DNA from: Algoriphagus halophilus
Lineage (GTDB): Bacteria; Bacteroidota; Bacteroidia; Cytophagales; Cyclobacteriaceae
DNA: 64,000 nucleotides
Direction: 5' to 3'
Assembly (NCBI RefSeq): GCF_900129785.1
Contig: NZ_FSRC01000001.1
Coordinates: forward strand, 2,046,001-2,110,000
Positions within the stretch are counted from its first letter, which is position 1; the number at the start of each line of letters is the position of its first letter. Below the pieces are notes generated by a model. It had not been told where the DNA came from, did not search any database, and was given only the letters and a program-made list of their open reading frames with translations. Below are positions 1-9,943 of this stretch, piece after piece. The translations under genes were made by a program, and so were the position numbers.

Positions 1-1
1 C

Positions 2-313
2 AAAGGAAAGATTCAATTCGGTTCAGGTTGGTGGTACATGGATCAGAAAGATGGGATGGAAAAACAAATCAATACCCTTTCCAACATGGGCTTGGTCAGT
101 TGCTTTATTGGCATGTTGACTGATTCCAGAAGTTTCCTGTCTTTTCCTAGACATGAATACTTCAGAAGAATATTATGTAATCTATTTGGGAAGGATGTAG
201 AGAACGGAGAATTACCATGGGATGAAGCATGGCTTGGTAAAATCATTGAAGATATTTGTTATAAAAATGCCAAGAATTACTTTGACTTCCATCCAACTAA
301 CATCAAGTTTTAA
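2..313 (+). CDS. uxaC: Glucuronate isomerase, C-terminal part (partial)
   Basis: The frame is open from the window edge to a TAA stop, so only the C-terminal ~103 residues are present. They contain the characteristic UxaC tail: GSGWWY, then [20 protein letters not shown], then an [14 protein letters not shown] end. The enzyme isomerises D-glucuronate to D-fructuronate (and galacturonate to tagaturonate) in the cytoplasm. The next two genes encode the following steps, with only 2 bases before the SDR gene, so this is a hexuronate catabolic operon. The N-terminal half lies outside the window. Family assignment is by recognised sequence; the organism's preferred substrate is inferred from the uxuA neighbour. 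Confidence 0.9.
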   Translation, partial: KGKIQFGSGWWYMDQKDGMEKQINTLSNMGLVSCFIGMLTDSRSFLSFPRHEYFRRILCNLFGKDVENGELPWDEAWLGKIIEDICYKNAKNYFDFHPTNIKF

Positions 314-315
314 TT

Positions 316-1134
316 ATGAGTAACACCATCTTTTCCCTACAGGGAAAAAAAATAGCTTTCTCTGGAGCAACCGGAGTATTAGGCAAAACCATGAGTATTC
401 ATTTGGCCAAAGAAGGGGCTGACCTCTTAGTAATTGGCAGGACTCCGGCTAAAGTAGAAGAATTGGTAGCTGAAGTGAAAAGCGAAGGAGGAAAAGCCTG
501 GGGCTATATTGCGGATGTAACCAATGAAACTGACCTTGCGGGTATCGTCTCCCAAATTGAAGCAGATCATGGCTATATAGACATTTTAATCAATGCCGCA
601 GGAGGTAATATGCCTGGAGCGGTCATCACTCCTGATCAAAGCTTTTTGGATTTAGACACCAATTCTTTGAAAAAAGTAGTGGATTTAAATTATTTAGGAA
701 CCGTACTTCCCACCAAGGCATTGTTGCCATTAATGCTTCAAAAAAACAAGGGGAACATCCTAAATATCAGCTCTATGGCTGCAACGAGACCCATGACCCG
801 AGTGTTGGGATATGCCTCTGCAAAAGCAGCTATTGACAATTTTACAAAATTTATGGCTGTAGAACTCTGCTCCAAGCACGGTCCGGGTTTTAGGGTCAAT
901 GCGATTGCTCCAGGATTTTTCTTGACTGAGCAAAACAGGACCTTGTTAACGGAATCGGACGGAAGCCTTACGCAGCGAGGAAACCAAATAAAAACGCATA
1001 CTCCGATGGCAAGATTTGGAAAGCCCGAAGATTTATTAGGAGCACTTCAATGGCTTTGCAGTGATGCCTCTGAATTTGTAACCGGCACCATTATCCCAGT
1101 AGATGGAGGTTTCAGTGCCTATTCAGGTGTATAA
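316..1134 (+). CDS. SDR family oxidoreductase, probable D-mannonate oxidoreductase
   Basis: A 272-residue classical short-chain dehydrogenase. The NAD(P) glycine motif GATGVLG is at residues 17-23, the NAAGG motif near 92-96, catalytic Ser near 151-152, and YxxxK at Tyr165/Lys169. The C-terminal PVDGGF segment is typical of the family. It starts 2 bases after the uxaC stop and precedes uxuA, so the likely reaction is NAD(P)H-dependent fructuronate to D-mannonate reduction, the UxuB step, here done by an SDR rather than the long-chain mannitol dehydrogenase family. Substrate is inferred from context only; other sugar-acid dehydrogenases share this fold. Confidence 0.82.
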   Translation: MSNTIFSLQGKKIAFSGATGVLGKTMSIHLAKEGADLLVIGRTPAKVEELVAEVKSEGGKAWGYIADVTNETDLAGIVSQIEADHGYIDILINAAGGNMPGAVITPDQSFLDLDTNSLKKVVDLNYLGTVLPTKALLPLMLQKNKGNILNISSMAATRPMTRVLGYASAKAAIDNFTKFMAVELCSKHGPGFRVNAIAPGFFLTEQNRTLLTESDGSLTQRGNQIKTHTPMARFGKPEDLLGALQWLCSDASEFVTGTIIPVDGGFSAYSGV

Positions 1135-1223
1135 GAAATTGTAAAAGCATCGGCAATTGTGCAAATTGTCAAACTCGAAATACCTAGTATTAACATATAA
1201 CCCTCAGCTTTATGGCCTATAAA

Positions 1224-2387
1224 ATGGAGCAAACCATGCGTTGGTATGGCCCAAATGACCCTGTAAGTCTTCAAGATATCCTCCAATCGGGAGCGTCTGG
1301 AATTGTCACTGCCTTGCATCATATTCCCAATGGCGAAGTTTGGACCATTGAGGAGATTCAAAAAAGAAAAGACATTATTGAAAAAGCAGGATTAACCTGG
1401 TCAGTAGTAGAATCCGTTCCAGTTCATGAGTTAATCAAAACCAGGACAGGGAATTTTAAAGAGCTCATTGAAAACTATAAGCAAAGTATTCGAAACCTTG
1501 CTAAAGTAGGAATTCATACGGTATGTTATAACTTCATGCCTATTCTGGATTGGACCAGAACTGACTTATTCCATACCCTTCCCAATGGGGCGAAGGCTTT
1601 ATTGTTTGAGAAAAAAGCGGTTCAGGCATTTGACTTGTTCATTCTGAAAAGAGAAGGTGCAGATGCTGAATATTCCCCAGAGGAAACCCAAGAGATCAAA
1701 GCATATTATGATGCCTTGAGTCCTGAAAAGCACCAATTGATCATCGACAATATATTAAAAGGACTTCCAGGTTCAGAGATCGGCTATACGCTCGAAGAAT
1801 TCAAGGCGATGTTGGAAACCTATTCCGGAATTGATGCTCCAAAATTAGCCGAACACCTCAAGTTATTCTTGGATGAAATTGTGCCGGTGGCTGAAGAAAA
1901 TAAAGTCTATTTGGCAATTCACCCGGATGATCCCCCATTCCCTCTTTTTGGACTTCCTAGAGTGGTGTCTGTCGCTGCAGATGCTAGAAGATTGATCACA
2001 GACCAGCCAAGCCCTTACAATGGTTTTACCTTTTGTACCGGTTCTTATGGAGTGAGAGCGGACAATGACCTTCCAGCAATGGTCGCTGAATTCGGGGATC
2101 ATATCCATTTTATTCATTTGAGAAGTACCAGAAGAAAAGAAAATGGGGATTTCTTTGAGGATAATCATTTGGACGGAAACGTTCCAATGGTGGCAGTTAT
2201 AGATGAAATCCTTAAGGTTCAGGAAAAAAGAGGAAAATCCCTTCCGATGAGACCTGACCACGGACATCAAATGTTGGATGATTTGAATAAAAAGACCAAC
2301 GCAGGTTATTCTGCCATCGGAAGACTCAAAGGTCTGGCAGAAATCAGAGGAGTAGAAGCTGCACTACTTTACAGCAAATCAAAATGA
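1224..2387 (+). CDS. uxuA: Mannonate dehydratase
   Basis: About 387 residues, the usual UxuA length. It begins [16 protein letters not shown], close to the known start of UxuA proteins, so I chose the ATG at 1224; an in-frame ATG at 1212 is possible. Family segments [36 protein letters not shown] and [12 protein letters not shown] are all visible, the last containing metal and substrate ligands. It dehydrates D-mannonate to 2-keto-3-deoxygluconate with a divalent metal. The 3' end overlaps the next gene by 4 bases (ATGA), indicating translational coupling. KDG kinase and aldolase genes are not in view. Confidence 0.93.
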   Translation: MEQTMRWYGPNDPVSLQDILQSGASGIVTALHHIPNGEVWTIEEIQKRKDIIEKAGLTWSVVESVPVHELIKTRTGNFKELIENYKQSIRNLAKVGIHTVCYNFMPILDWTRTDLFHTLPNGAKALLFEKKAVQAFDLFILKREGADAEYSPEETQEIKAYYDALSPEKHQLIIDNILKGLPGSEIGYTLEEFKAMLETYSGIDAPKLAEHLKLFLDEIVPVAEENKVYLAIHPDDPPFPLFGLPRVVSVAADARRLITDQPSPYNGFTFCTGSYGVRADNDLPAMVAEFGDHIHFIHLRSTRRKENGDFFEDNHLDGNVPMVAVIDEILKVQEKRGKSLPMRPDHGHQMLDDLNKKTNAGYSAIGRLKGLAEIRGVEAALLYSKSK

Positions 2388-2950
2388 CAGAAAAGGAGAA
2401 AATGCTTGCAGGAGAATGGTATCTCGCCGCTGATCCAGAATTAATTGGTGACAGAATGCATGCCCGAAAACTCCTTAAAAAACTGAACGATTCTGCACCC
2501 GAAGACCCTGAACTTCGGGTGCAGTTGGTTAGAGAGTTATTGGGAAAAGCTGGAAAAAATATTTGGATAGAGCCTCCTTTCTTCTGCGATTATGGATACA
2601 ACATTGAAGTGGGAGATGATTGTTACTTCAACTTCAACTGTGTAGTACTGGATGTCACTCCAGTGAAAATGGGAGATCGGGTCTTGGTGGCTCCCCATGT
2701 TCAATTTTATGCCGCTACTCACCCTACCCAAGCAAAAGCAAGAGGTGAACTTTGGGAATTCGGTAAGCCCATTACCATTGGTTCTGATGTTTGGATCGGA
2801 GGTGGTTCAATTATCTGTCCTGGCGTGACTATTGGTGATAATTCCATTGTTGCCGCAGGATCAGTGGTTACCAAAGATGTCCCACCGGGTGTGATAGTCG
2901 GAGGAAATCCTGCTAAGTTCATCAAAGAAGTTCCTCCCTCAAATGAATAG
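2384..2950 (+). CDS. Sugar O-acetyltransferase (maltose/galactoside acetyltransferase family)
   Basis: 188 residues with a left-handed beta-helix hexapeptide repeat fold. The N-terminal helical [14 protein letters not shown] segment is typical of Maa/LacA/NodL enzymes. The acetyltransferase signature runs from about residue 125 ([20 protein letters not shown]), and a catalytic His lies in the HPTQ context near residue 112. It would acetylate a sugar hydroxyl using acetyl-CoA. The start codon overlaps the uxuA stop, so it belongs to the hexuronate operon, possibly handling a toxic or excess sugar intermediate; this role is inference. Confidence 0.85.
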   Translation: MTEKEKMLAGEWYLAADPELIGDRMHARKLLKKLNDSAPEDPELRVQLVRELLGKAGKNIWIEPPFFCDYGYNIEVGDDCYFNFNCVVLDVTPVKMGDRVLVAPHVQFYAATHPTQAKARGELWEFGKPITIGSDVWIGGGSIICPGVTIGDNSIVAAGSVVTKDVPPGVIVGGNPAKFIKEVPPSNE

Positions 2951-3050
2951 TCAATCTGCTATTTTCTTTCCTTATATCAGGTGAAGGTTTAAAATGAAAA
3001 ACATTTCCCTATTTTTGGCTTGCATTAGTTATATCTTTTGAATTAAATAA

Positions 3051-3983
3051 ATGAAAAGAGTTTTAGTAACAGGCGGAGGAGGATTCCTTGGAAGCCACCT
3101 TTGTGACCGACTTTTAAAGGAAGGAAATGAAGTTTTGTGTGTTGATAATTTTTTCACAGGAAACCGTAGAAACATCCACCACCTCCTTGACAACAAAAAT
3201 TTCGAATTACTTAGGCATGATGTCACCCACCCCCTATATGTGGAGGTAGATGAAATTTATAACCTTGCTTGCCCTGCCTCCCCGATTCACTATCAATTTG
3301 ATCCGGTTCAAACTACCAAAACCTCAGTGATTGGTGCTATGAATATGTTAGGGTTAGCAAAAAGACTCAAAATTAAAATTTTACAAGCTAGTACCTCGGA
3401 AATTTATGGGGATCCTGAGATTCACCCACAACCTGAATCTTATAGAGGTAATGTGAATACCTTAGGACCAAGGGCTTGTTATGATGAAGGGAAGAGGTGT
3501 GCAGAAACCTTGTTTTTCGATTACTTCAGACAGCACCAAGTACCGATCAAGGTCATGCGTATTTTCAATACTTATGGTCCTAGAATGCATCCAAACGACG
3601 GTAGAGTGGTTTCAAATTTTATCGTTCAGGCTTTAAAAAATCAAGACATCACCATTTATGGTGATGGAAAACAAACCAGGTCATTCTGCTATGTAGATGA
3701 TAATATCGAAGGAATGTACCGATTGATGAACAGCAGGGATGGCTTTACTGGACCGGTAAATATTGGTAACCCTGGAGAGTTTACCATGTTGGAATTGGCT
3801 CAAGAAATCATTGACTTGACCAATAGCAAAAGTAAATTGGTATTTATGCCGTTGCCTCAGGATGATCCTATGCAACGAAAGCCAGTCATCGACCTGGCAA
3901 AAGAAGAATTGGGCTGGGAGCCAAAAGTCGCATTGAAAGATGGTTTGATCAAGACCATCAACTATTTTGAAGGAATCATATAA
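3051..3983 (+). CDS. UDP-glucuronate decarboxylase (UDP-xylose synthase), extended SDR
   Basis: 310 residues. The N-terminal Rossmann motif [11 protein letters not shown] is at residues 7-17, followed by [10 protein letters not shown] (113-122), catalytic YxxxK at Tyr144/Lys148, and [21 protein letters not shown] in the sugar-nucleotide binding region, shown here only as its recognisable parts. This pattern is specific for UXS-type decarboxylases, which convert UDP-glucuronate to UDP-xylose with bound NAD+. UDP-xylose would feed surface glycan synthesis. It is separated from the acetyltransferase gene by 100 bases and followed by a strong terminator, so it may be its own unit. Confidence 0.92.
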   Translation: MKRVLVTGGGGFLGSHLCDRLLKEGNEVLCVDNFFTGNRRNIHHLLDNKNFELLRHDVTHPLYVEVDEIYNLACPASPIHYQFDPVQTTKTSVIGAMNMLGLAKRLKIKILQASTSEIYGDPEIHPQPESYRGNVNTLGPRACYDEGKRCAETLFFDYFRQHQVPIKVMRIFNTYGPRMHPNDGRVVSNFIVQALKNQDITIYGDGKQTRSFCYVDDNIEGMYRLMNSRDGFTGPVNIGNPGEFTMLELAQEIIDLTNSKSKLVFMPLPQDDPMQRKPVIDLAKEELGWEPKVALKDGLIKTINYFEGII

Positions 3984-3998
3984 ATTGATTTACAATCC

Positions 3999-4029
3999 AA
4001 AAAGCCATCTCGAGAGATGGCTTTTTTTT
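3999..4029. terminator. Bidirectional intrinsic terminator
   Basis: The perfect stem AAAGCCATCTC/GAGATGGCTTT is flanked by A-run on the left and an 8-T run on the right. It lies just after the UDP-glucuronate decarboxylase stop and at the 3' end of the convergent lipoprotein gene, so it can serve both strands. Confidence 0.85.
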
Positions 4030-4471
4030 AGTCTTTTTCAAAGATATATCCTGGACCATCACAAGGAGTGGCAGAAAAATTATTCAATTGATTATTGAAG
4101 CGTAATACCAATTCTTCTTTATCTGGCTGACCACAGTTATTGGTGATCGCATCTCCTTCTTTAAATTCCAAATTGACATACAATTTGGCGTCACTTGAAA
4201 TATAGGCTGGCACCTGTTCCAGTAAATATTCCCCGGTTGCTGTTTGTAAATCCTCCCCATCACTAATTCTGGTTTTTTCAAAGGTCCCATTGGAGTAAAA
4301 CCTATAAGTCTGAAAATTTTCTTCCACCAACTCATCACTGCTTACATCAGTCCTTGGGTAATAGATTTCTACCAATTCCCATTTTCCCACAATACTATCT
4401 GGATCAGAATCTTCATTGTCACATGAAATGAATAAAATGGAAATCAGAGAAAGTAAAAACAGTTTTTTCAT
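4028..4471 (-). CDS. Small lipoprotein, lipocalin-like
   Basis: 147 residues starting MKKLFLLSLISILFISC, a clear lipoprotein signal with the lipobox Cys at residue 17. I chose this ATG (4469-4471) because the 23 residues encoded upstream in the same frame do not resemble a leader. After the Cys comes an acidic spacer, then GKWELVEIYY and YRFYSNGTFEKTR, the pattern of Bacteroidetes lipocalin-like lipoproteins (GxW start, then strands reporting 'fields'). Likely anchored in the outer or inner membrane facing the periplasm. Ligand and function unknown. Confidence 0.7.
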   Translation of the reverse strand: MKKLFLLSLISILFISCDNEDSDPDSIVGKWELVEIYYPRTDVSSDELVEENFQTYRFYSNGTFEKTRISDGEDLQTATGEYLLEQVPAYISSDAKLYVNLEFKEGDAITNNCGQPDKEELVLRFNNQLNNFSATPCDGPGYIFEKD

Positions 4472-4527
4472 GGGAATAAGTGTGTTTAAAGCAATAACGG
4501 GTAAAGTTTTCAATACGCTACAGGGCA

Positions 4528-4557
4528 CAAAAAAGCCCATTCCTTAGAAAATGGGCT
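4528..4557 (-). terminator. Intrinsic terminator for the acyl-CoA ligase gene
   Basis: AGCCCAT at 4534-4540 pairs with ATGGGCT at 4551-4557, and a run of A on the plus strand left of the stem becomes the T-tract on the minus strand. It lies about 35 bases downstream of the minus-strand ligase stop. It also falls just upstream of the lipoprotein gene start. Confidence 0.7.
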
Positions 4558-4590
4558 CTATAAATTCCATGAATATTGTTCGTTAAAACT

Positions 4591-6279
4591 TCAATTTTCC
4601 ACCCCCAGATTTTCCAAATGGGCCTCCTTGATTTTCCTCCGCAGAATTTTTCCCACGTTGGATTTCGGAAGTTCATCGGTGAAATACACTTCTTTTGGAC
4701 ATTTGTAATTGGTCAAGGATTCCAGGCAATGGGTTTTTACCGCTTCCTCGGTTAAGGATTTATCATTAGGAACAATGAAAGCAACCACTTTTTCAGTAGA
4801 CTTCGGATCTGGCATTCCGATTACCCCTACTTCCAACACTCCTGGGCATGAAGCAATCACATCTTCCACTTCATTGGGATAGACATTGAAACCAGAGACC
4901 AAAATCATTTCTTTCTTCCGGTCCACAATTTTAAAAAAGCCATCTTCATCCATAATTCCGATATCGCCTGATTTAAACCACTCTCCTCTCATGACCTCAG
5001 CCGTTTCCTTGGGTCTATTCCAGTATCCCTTCATCACCTGGGGGCCTTTGATACAGATTTCTCCCCGCTCGCCTACTTTCAATTCTTTCCCATCATCATC
5101 CATCACTTTTAATTCTGTATTTGGAAGAGGAATACCAATCGTCCCATTACGCTCCGTCCCATCAATGGGATTACAAGAGGCTACAGGGGAAGTTTCTGTC
5201 AGTCCATAGCCTTCTGCCAAAGGTGTTCCAGTCACTTCTTTCCATCGTTCGGCTGTTGACTTTTGAACAGCCATCCCTCCTCCTACGGCGATTTTCAGGT
5301 GGGAAAAATCAAGATTTCTAAAGGATTCTTGGTTCAATAAGCCGTTGAATAAGGTATTAACCCCAGTGAAGACGGAGAATTTGTGTTTAGAAAGTTCCTT
5401 ACAAAATGCAGGCATATCCCTTGGATTCGTAATCAACACATTGTGTGCTCCGATCTTAAGCATCGCCAAACAATTTACTGTCAGCGCAAAAATATGATAT
5501 AACGGAAGTGCGGTGATTACTACCTCCTCTCTAGGTTTCAATTTTGGCTTCATCCAAGCTGAAATCTGCTGCATGTTTGCAATGATGTTCCCATGAGTCA
5601 ATTCTGCTCCTTTGGAAACCCCGGTCGTTCCTCCAGTGTACTGTAAAAATGCAGTTTCTTTTAGAGTGATTTTGGAGCTTCTAAATTCATATTCAGCTCC
5701 CTGGTCCAACGCAGATTTTAGAGAGTCAGCCCCAGGCAAATCATAACTAGGCACCATTTTTTTCACATGCTTAACCACTAAATTAACTAGGGTACCCTTG
5801 AGCAGGCCAAGCATATCTCCCAGTTCTGTTACTATAATTCTCTTTGCATGTATTTCATTCCTGATTTTCTCCAGGTTAAAGGCGAAATTGGCTAGGATCA
5901 CCACGACGTCTGCTCCCGCATCATTGAATTGATGTTTCATCTCCGCAGCAGTGTACAATGGATTGGTATTGACAACAATCATCCCAGCTCTTAAGGCTCC
6001 AAACATGACCACGGGATATTGGAGGCAATTGGGCATTTGAATAGCAATTCTAGCACCTTTTTCCAACTTCAATACGTGAATCAGGTAATTGGCGAAGTGG
6101 GAAGAATAGTTATCCAAATCATTAAATGAAAGTGTTTTCCCCATACATTCATACGCGATGGTTGGGCCATATAATTTTACACATTCCTCAAATAGCTCAG
6201 GAACACTTTGATAGGCTTCACAGTCTACAATTTTATCTACCGATTCAGGGTAATGTTTAAACCAGGGAAAATCCTTCAT
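4591..6279 (-). CDS. fadD: Long-chain-fatty-acid--CoA ligase
   Basis: 562 residues, a full-length ANL-superfamily adenylating enzyme. The P-loop-like motif YTGGTTGVSKG is at residues 214-224, with GYGLTETSP further on and the A8 hinge DRKKEMILVSGFNVYP followed by NEVE. A C-terminal Lys in the NVGKILRR context is the adenylation lysine. It activates fatty acids to acyl-CoA at the inner face of the membrane. The acyl-CoA dehydrogenase gene lies 75 bases upstream on the same strand, so the two probably form a beta-oxidation operon. Chain-length preference cannot be read from sequence. Confidence 0.92.
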   Translation of the reverse strand: MKDFPWFKHYPESVDKIVDCEAYQSVPELFEECVKLYGPTIAYECMGKTLSFNDLDNYSSHFANYLIHVLKLEKGARIAIQMPNCLQYPVVMFGALRAGMIVVNTNPLYTAAEMKHQFNDAGADVVVILANFAFNLEKIRNEIHAKRIIVTELGDMLGLLKGTLVNLVVKHVKKMVPSYDLPGADSLKSALDQGAEYEFRSSKITLKETAFLQYTGGTTGVSKGAELTHGNIIANMQQISAWMKPKLKPREEVVITALPLYHIFALTVNCLAMLKIGAHNVLITNPRDMPAFCKELSKHKFSVFTGVNTLFNGLLNQESFRNLDFSHLKIAVGGGMAVQKSTAERWKEVTGTPLAEGYGLTETSPVASCNPIDGTERNGTIGIPLPNTELKVMDDDGKELKVGERGEICIKGPQVMKGYWNRPKETAEVMRGEWFKSGDIGIMDEDGFFKIVDRKKEMILVSGFNVYPNEVEDVIASCPGVLEVGVIGMPDPKSTEKVVAFIVPNDKSLTEEAVKTHCLESLTNYKCPKEVYFTDELPKSNVGKILRRKIKEAHLENLGVEN

Positions 6280-6354
6280 TTCAATGTATTTTGGGTGTTT
6301 AAATTTTTCTGGAATTACTAAAATTTATTGTCTTTCAGCAATTATAATCTATTA

Positions 6355-7512
6355 CTATTTCAAAATTTTTCTTGCGATCAATTCTTTCATGATCTCATTG
6401 GTGCCTGCATAAATTCTTTGAACCCTGGCATCTGCATAAGCTCTTGCCACCCCATATTCCCACATATATCCATAGCCACCATGCAATTGCACGCATTCGT
6501 CTGCCACCTTACATTGCAGTTCGGTCATATTGTATTTTGCAGCTGAAGCCATGGCTGAATCAAGCTTTCCTTCATTATGCAACTGAACCAAATAATCACA
6601 ATAAATTCTCCCCTGCTCTAAAGCGGCAGTCATTTCCGCCAATTTGAATCTTGTGTTTTGAAACTCAGAAATTGATTTGTTGAATGCTTTTCTCGTCTTG
6701 ACATACTCAATCGTAGAAGTCAGCATATACTCTCCCAATGCCACCGCTGCCAACGCGACCACAAGACGCTCCTGGGCAAGTTCGATCATCAGGTATTTAA
6801 ACCCTTCCCCTTCTTTTCCCAGCAAATTTTCCTTGGGCACTTTTACATCTTCAAAGAATAATTCGCAGGTATCTTGGGCGTGCAAGCCCACCTTGTCAAA
6901 TGGTTTCCCTTTTGTAAAACCTGGCATATCCTTATCGATCACAATGAGGCTAATCCCCTTTGCACCTTTGGATGGATCCGTTTTTACGGCTACGACGACT
7001 ACATCACACAAGAACCCATTGGTGATAAAAGTTTTGGATCCATTGACTAAATAATAATCCCCTTTATCTTCTGCTCTGGTCTGAATTCCCTGAAGATCAC
7101 TTCCTGCTCCAGGTTCTGTCATGGCTACCGCCCCGATGTAATCCCCAGAAATCATTTTTGGAATATATTTATTCATCACCTCCTCAGTCCCAAAATGTAA
7201 AATATAAGGCATTACAATATCACTATGTAAAGGGTAACCAATGGCAGGCCCAGAACATCCGCTGAGACCAAGCTCTTCCACCAAAATGGCATTAAATCTA
7301 AAATCCTGAATATTCATTCCTCCCAAGGACTCGGGGGCTTGAATTCCTAGAAATCCATTTTCTCCAAACTTCTTCCACGACTCTCTTGATACCATTTTAT
7401 TTTTCTCCCATTCCATATTATGGGGAGTTACTTCTTTCGCTATAAATTCTCGAACACTTTGGCGAAAAAGTTCGTGTTCTTCCGTAAATAAGGTTCTTGG
7501 TAATCCAAACAT
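6355..7512 (-). CDS. Acyl-CoA dehydrogenase
   Basis: 385 residues, typical ACAD length. The FAD/substrate motif AMTEPGAGSDLQGI is present, as are GSKTFITNG, CKVADECVQLHGGYGYM and the C-terminal YAGTNEIMKELIARK segment. ACADs have their catalytic Glu in the middle to C-terminal region. It catalyses FAD-dependent alpha,beta-dehydrogenation of acyl-CoA, the first oxidative step of beta-oxidation, passing electrons to ETF. It is co-oriented with and upstream of the acyl-CoA ligase gene, consistent with a fatty-acid degradation unit. Confidence 0.92.
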   Translation of the reverse strand: MFGLPRTLFTEEHELFRQSVREFIAKEVTPHNMEWEKNKMVSRESWKKFGENGFLGIQAPESLGGMNIQDFRFNAILVEELGLSGCSGPAIGYPLHSDIVMPYILHFGTEEVMNKYIPKMISGDYIGAVAMTEPGAGSDLQGIQTRAEDKGDYYLVNGSKTFITNGFLCDVVVVAVKTDPSKGAKGISLIVIDKDMPGFTKGKPFDKVGLHAQDTCELFFEDVKVPKENLLGKEGEGFKYLMIELAQERLVVALAAVALGEYMLTSTIEYVKTRKAFNKSISEFQNTRFKLAEMTAALEQGRIYCDYLVQLHNEGKLDSAMASAAKYNMTELQCKVADECVQLHGGYGYMWEYGVARAYADARVQRIYAGTNEIMKELIARKILK

Positions 7513-7691
7513 ATAGGGTTTATATTTTTATCTCTTTACCAAAAATAAGGATTTTTGGATGTGGGCAAGTCCAAAATTGTATGGGATGCGACACAATGCT
7601 GAATCTTTCCTAATTTGTACTCATTACCCATCATCTAAACTTATGTTTGAAGGGTTATGTTTATTCCTTGACAACCATTAAAAACTGTAGC

Positions 7692-8651
7692 ATGAATCTG
7701 GAAGAAAATACCAGTTTGGAAGAAATTTCAACCATTCCATTTTGGAAGGCGGATGAAAATATCCTAAAGTCTGAATCAGCCGGGGAGAGCAATATGAATG
7801 TGGTAGTAAGAGTAACCACCAATCTGCGCTCGGTGATCATCAAACAATCCAAACCCTATGTCAACAAATTCCCTCAGATTCCGGCACCTATAGAAAGAGT
7901 AAATGTGGAACATGAATTTTTTAAGGTCATAAGCAAGAGTTCTACCCTAAGAAATTATTCACCCCAGGTTTTAAAATTTATTCCAGAACAACATTTGTTG
8001 ATCACCGAGGATTTAGGAAAAGGCAGTGATTTTGGTGGAATATACCACGGAGATTTCAACCTCAGTAAGACGGAGGTAAATAACCTTTCTGAATATCTAA
8101 TAGCCCTCCATGAATTGGAGCCCAAAGAATTCCCGGATAACACCTTGATGAAGAAACTGAATCATGAGCATATTTTTAGCTTCCCTTTTCAAGTTGAGAA
8201 TGGATTTGATTTAGATTCGGTACAATATGGACTTCAAGAACTAAGCTTGAAATACAAAACCAACATCCCGTTAAAGCGAAAAATTGAGGAACTTGGAAAG
8301 AGATACTTAAAACAAGGAGAAACCCTTTTACATGGGGATTTTTACCCTGGAAGCTGGTTAAAAACAGAAGCCGGTTTAAAAGTCATTGATCCAGAATTTG
8401 CATTTTTGGGAGATCCTGAATTTGATTTAGGAGTACTATTTGCCCATTTGGACTTGGGGCAACAGCCAGAGGAGGTCAAAACCAAAATTCTTCATACTTA
8501 TGCCTTACCGCTTTCTCCGGAATTATTAAATCAATATCAGGGTGTGGAGCTATTGAGGCGTTTAATAGGGATTGCGCAGCTGCCTCTCAATATGACCCTT
8601 GATCAAAAAGAAAGCCTACTGGTTAAAGCAGAACAATTGATTCTATCCTAA
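7692..8651 (+). CDS. APH/choline-kinase-type phosphotransferase
   Basis: About 319 residues from the ATG at 7692; an upstream in-frame ATG at 7647 would add 15 residues unlike the family. The phosphotransferase catalytic loop LLHGDFYPGSWL and the metal-binding IDPEFAFLGDPEFDLG segment resemble methylthioribose kinase and related APH-fold small-molecule kinases. The N-terminal MNVVVRVTT strand and EHEFFKV region match the kinase N-lobe. It is followed 1 base later by an ADP-ribosylglycohydrolase lipoprotein gene. Substrate not determined; methylthioribose or another sugar alcohol are options. Confidence 0.7.
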   Translation: MNLEENTSLEEISTIPFWKADENILKSESAGESNMNVVVRVTTNLRSVIIKQSKPYVNKFPQIPAPIERVNVEHEFFKVISKSSTLRNYSPQVLKFIPEQHLLITEDLGKGSDFGGIYHGDFNLSKTEVNNLSEYLIALHELEPKEFPDNTLMKKLNHEHIFSFPFQVENGFDLDSVQYGLQELSLKYKTNIPLKRKIEELGKRYLKQGETLLHGDFYPGSWLKTEAGLKVIDPEFAFLGDPEFDLGVLFAHLDLGQQPEEVKTKILHTYALPLSPELLNQYQGVELLRRLIGIAQLPLNMTLDQKESLLVKAEQLILS

Positions 8652-8652
8652 T

Positions 8653-9906
8653 ATGAAACACCTTCCGATTTCATGTCTTTTCCTCCTATTGTTCATTGCC
8701 TGTAAATCAGACAAAAAAGAAGAAATAGTGATGGAAGAAGAGTACCATTACATTGATCCAGGGCTTTCTCCAGAGGAATTAGAAGATAAGATTCTTGGAA
8801 TGCTCGTGGGATCAGCCATAGGCGATGCCATGGGAGCTCCTACAGAAATGTGGTCTAGAGAAGACATTGATCTGCAATATGGCTTTGTGGAACAGCTGGA
8901 CTCTATGGTCAGAGAAGTTTCTCCAGAAGGGATTTGGATCCCGAATTTACCTGCAGGCGGAACCACCGATGATACCCGATGGAAAGAATTGACGGTAAAT
9001 TACCTGCTCAGTCAAGATCCGCATTCCTTAAATTCTGTTGACTTTGCTCGGTACATATGGGACCAATATTCTGAGTATGTGCAGGAGTTGAAATCCATTC
9101 CAGGGGAAAGTCCTTCCGAAATCGAAGATGCTACGCTCAAACTTACTTGGCTCCAAGAATGGGCAAAAGTGAGTCAACCCTATATCGAAGGGAATCTGGA
9201 TGGATATGCCGATTCCTTAAGCAGGTTTTATGGAGGAGAAATGGTTTGTGCCGGCCTACTGTATGCCCCGGCTATAGGTGCCGTTTTTCCTGCCGATCCA
9301 GAAAAAGCGTATCAAGAAGCTTATAAGCTCTCTATTTATGATATTGGTTATGCTAGAGATTTAACGTCATTAGCTGCGGCCATGACCGCTGCTGGAATGA
9401 GACAGGGAGCTACCAAAGAAGATATTTTAGCTTCTTTGAGAATAGATCCCAGAGGGTATTATGAAAGCAGATTAGTGGGAAGAACTGCTCAACGGATTTT
9501 GGTAGAGGCCCTTAGAATACATCACCAATCCTTGAAATTAGATAGCACGGAATTCAGACTGAACCCCAAAAGTGAAGGATTAAAATATGCCTTTGCAGAA
9601 CTGGACCAGCGGCAGCAGGACTTGCCTTTTCATGCTGGCGAAATCTACCTACAACTATTGACAGCCATGCTGTATGCGGATTTTGATTTTCAGGGAACGC
9701 TGGTTTTTTTGGTGAATTATGGGAGAGATAATGATACCACCGCTGCAGTGGCAGGAGGTATTTTAGGTGCTTTTTATGGATTTGATCAACTGCCAAGCTC
9801 CTCCAAAGAAAAAGTTATCAAAGTAAGCAAAGAATTACTGGGCATCGATTTAAAGGAACTGGCAAAGAAATTAACCGAACATATCAGTACAAACAAAAAG
9901 CCCTGA
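8653..9906 (+). CDS. ADP-ribosylglycohydrolase family lipoprotein
   Basis: 417 residues. It begins with the lipoprotein signal MKHLPISCLFLLLFIAC (lipobox Cys at 17). Metal and substrate motifs follow: GSAIGDAMGAPTE at 53-65, TTDDTR at 104-109, and the C-terminal DNDTTAAVAGGILGAFYG that carries the second set of Mg ligands in ADP-ribosylglycohydrolases (DraG/ARH fold). The enzyme class removes ADP-ribose from proteins or related ligands. A lipoprotein signal places it outside the cytoplasm, so the substrate is probably a periplasmic or environmental ADP-ribosyl/N-glycoside compound. It follows the kinase gene by 1 base, likely an operon. Confidence 0.85.
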   Translation: MKHLPISCLFLLLFIACKSDKKEEIVMEEEYHYIDPGLSPEELEDKILGMLVGSAIGDAMGAPTEMWSREDIDLQYGFVEQLDSMVREVSPEGIWIPNLPAGGTTDDTRWKELTVNYLLSQDPHSLNSVDFARYIWDQYSEYVQELKSIPGESPSEIEDATLKLTWLQEWAKVSQPYIEGNLDGYADSLSRFYGGEMVCAGLLYAPAIGAVFPADPEKAYQEAYKLSIYDIGYARDLTSLAAAMTAAGMRQGATKEDILASLRIDPRGYYESRLVGRTAQRILVEALRIHHQSLKLDSTEFRLNPKSEGLKYAFAELDQRQQDLPFHAGEIYLQLLTAMLYADFDFQGTLVFLVNYGRDNDTTAAVAGGILGAFYGFDQLPSSSKEKVIKVSKELLGIDLKELAKKLTEHISTNKKP

Positions 9907-9925
9907 ATCACTTCAGGGCTTTTTG
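9896..9925. terminator. Intrinsic terminator
   Basis: AAAAAGCCCTGAA pairs with TTCAGGGCTTTTT around a 4-base loop, overlapping the end of the glycohydrolase gene. A and T runs on both sides make it usable by both converging transcription units. Confidence 0.8.
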
Positions 9926-9943
9926 CTGTGGTATTTGAATAGG

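Noticed and set aside
1863..2270. Minus-strand frame of 135 codons opposite uxuA
   Set aside because: The uxuA frame is strongly conserved; the antisense product is low-complexity and unrecognised.
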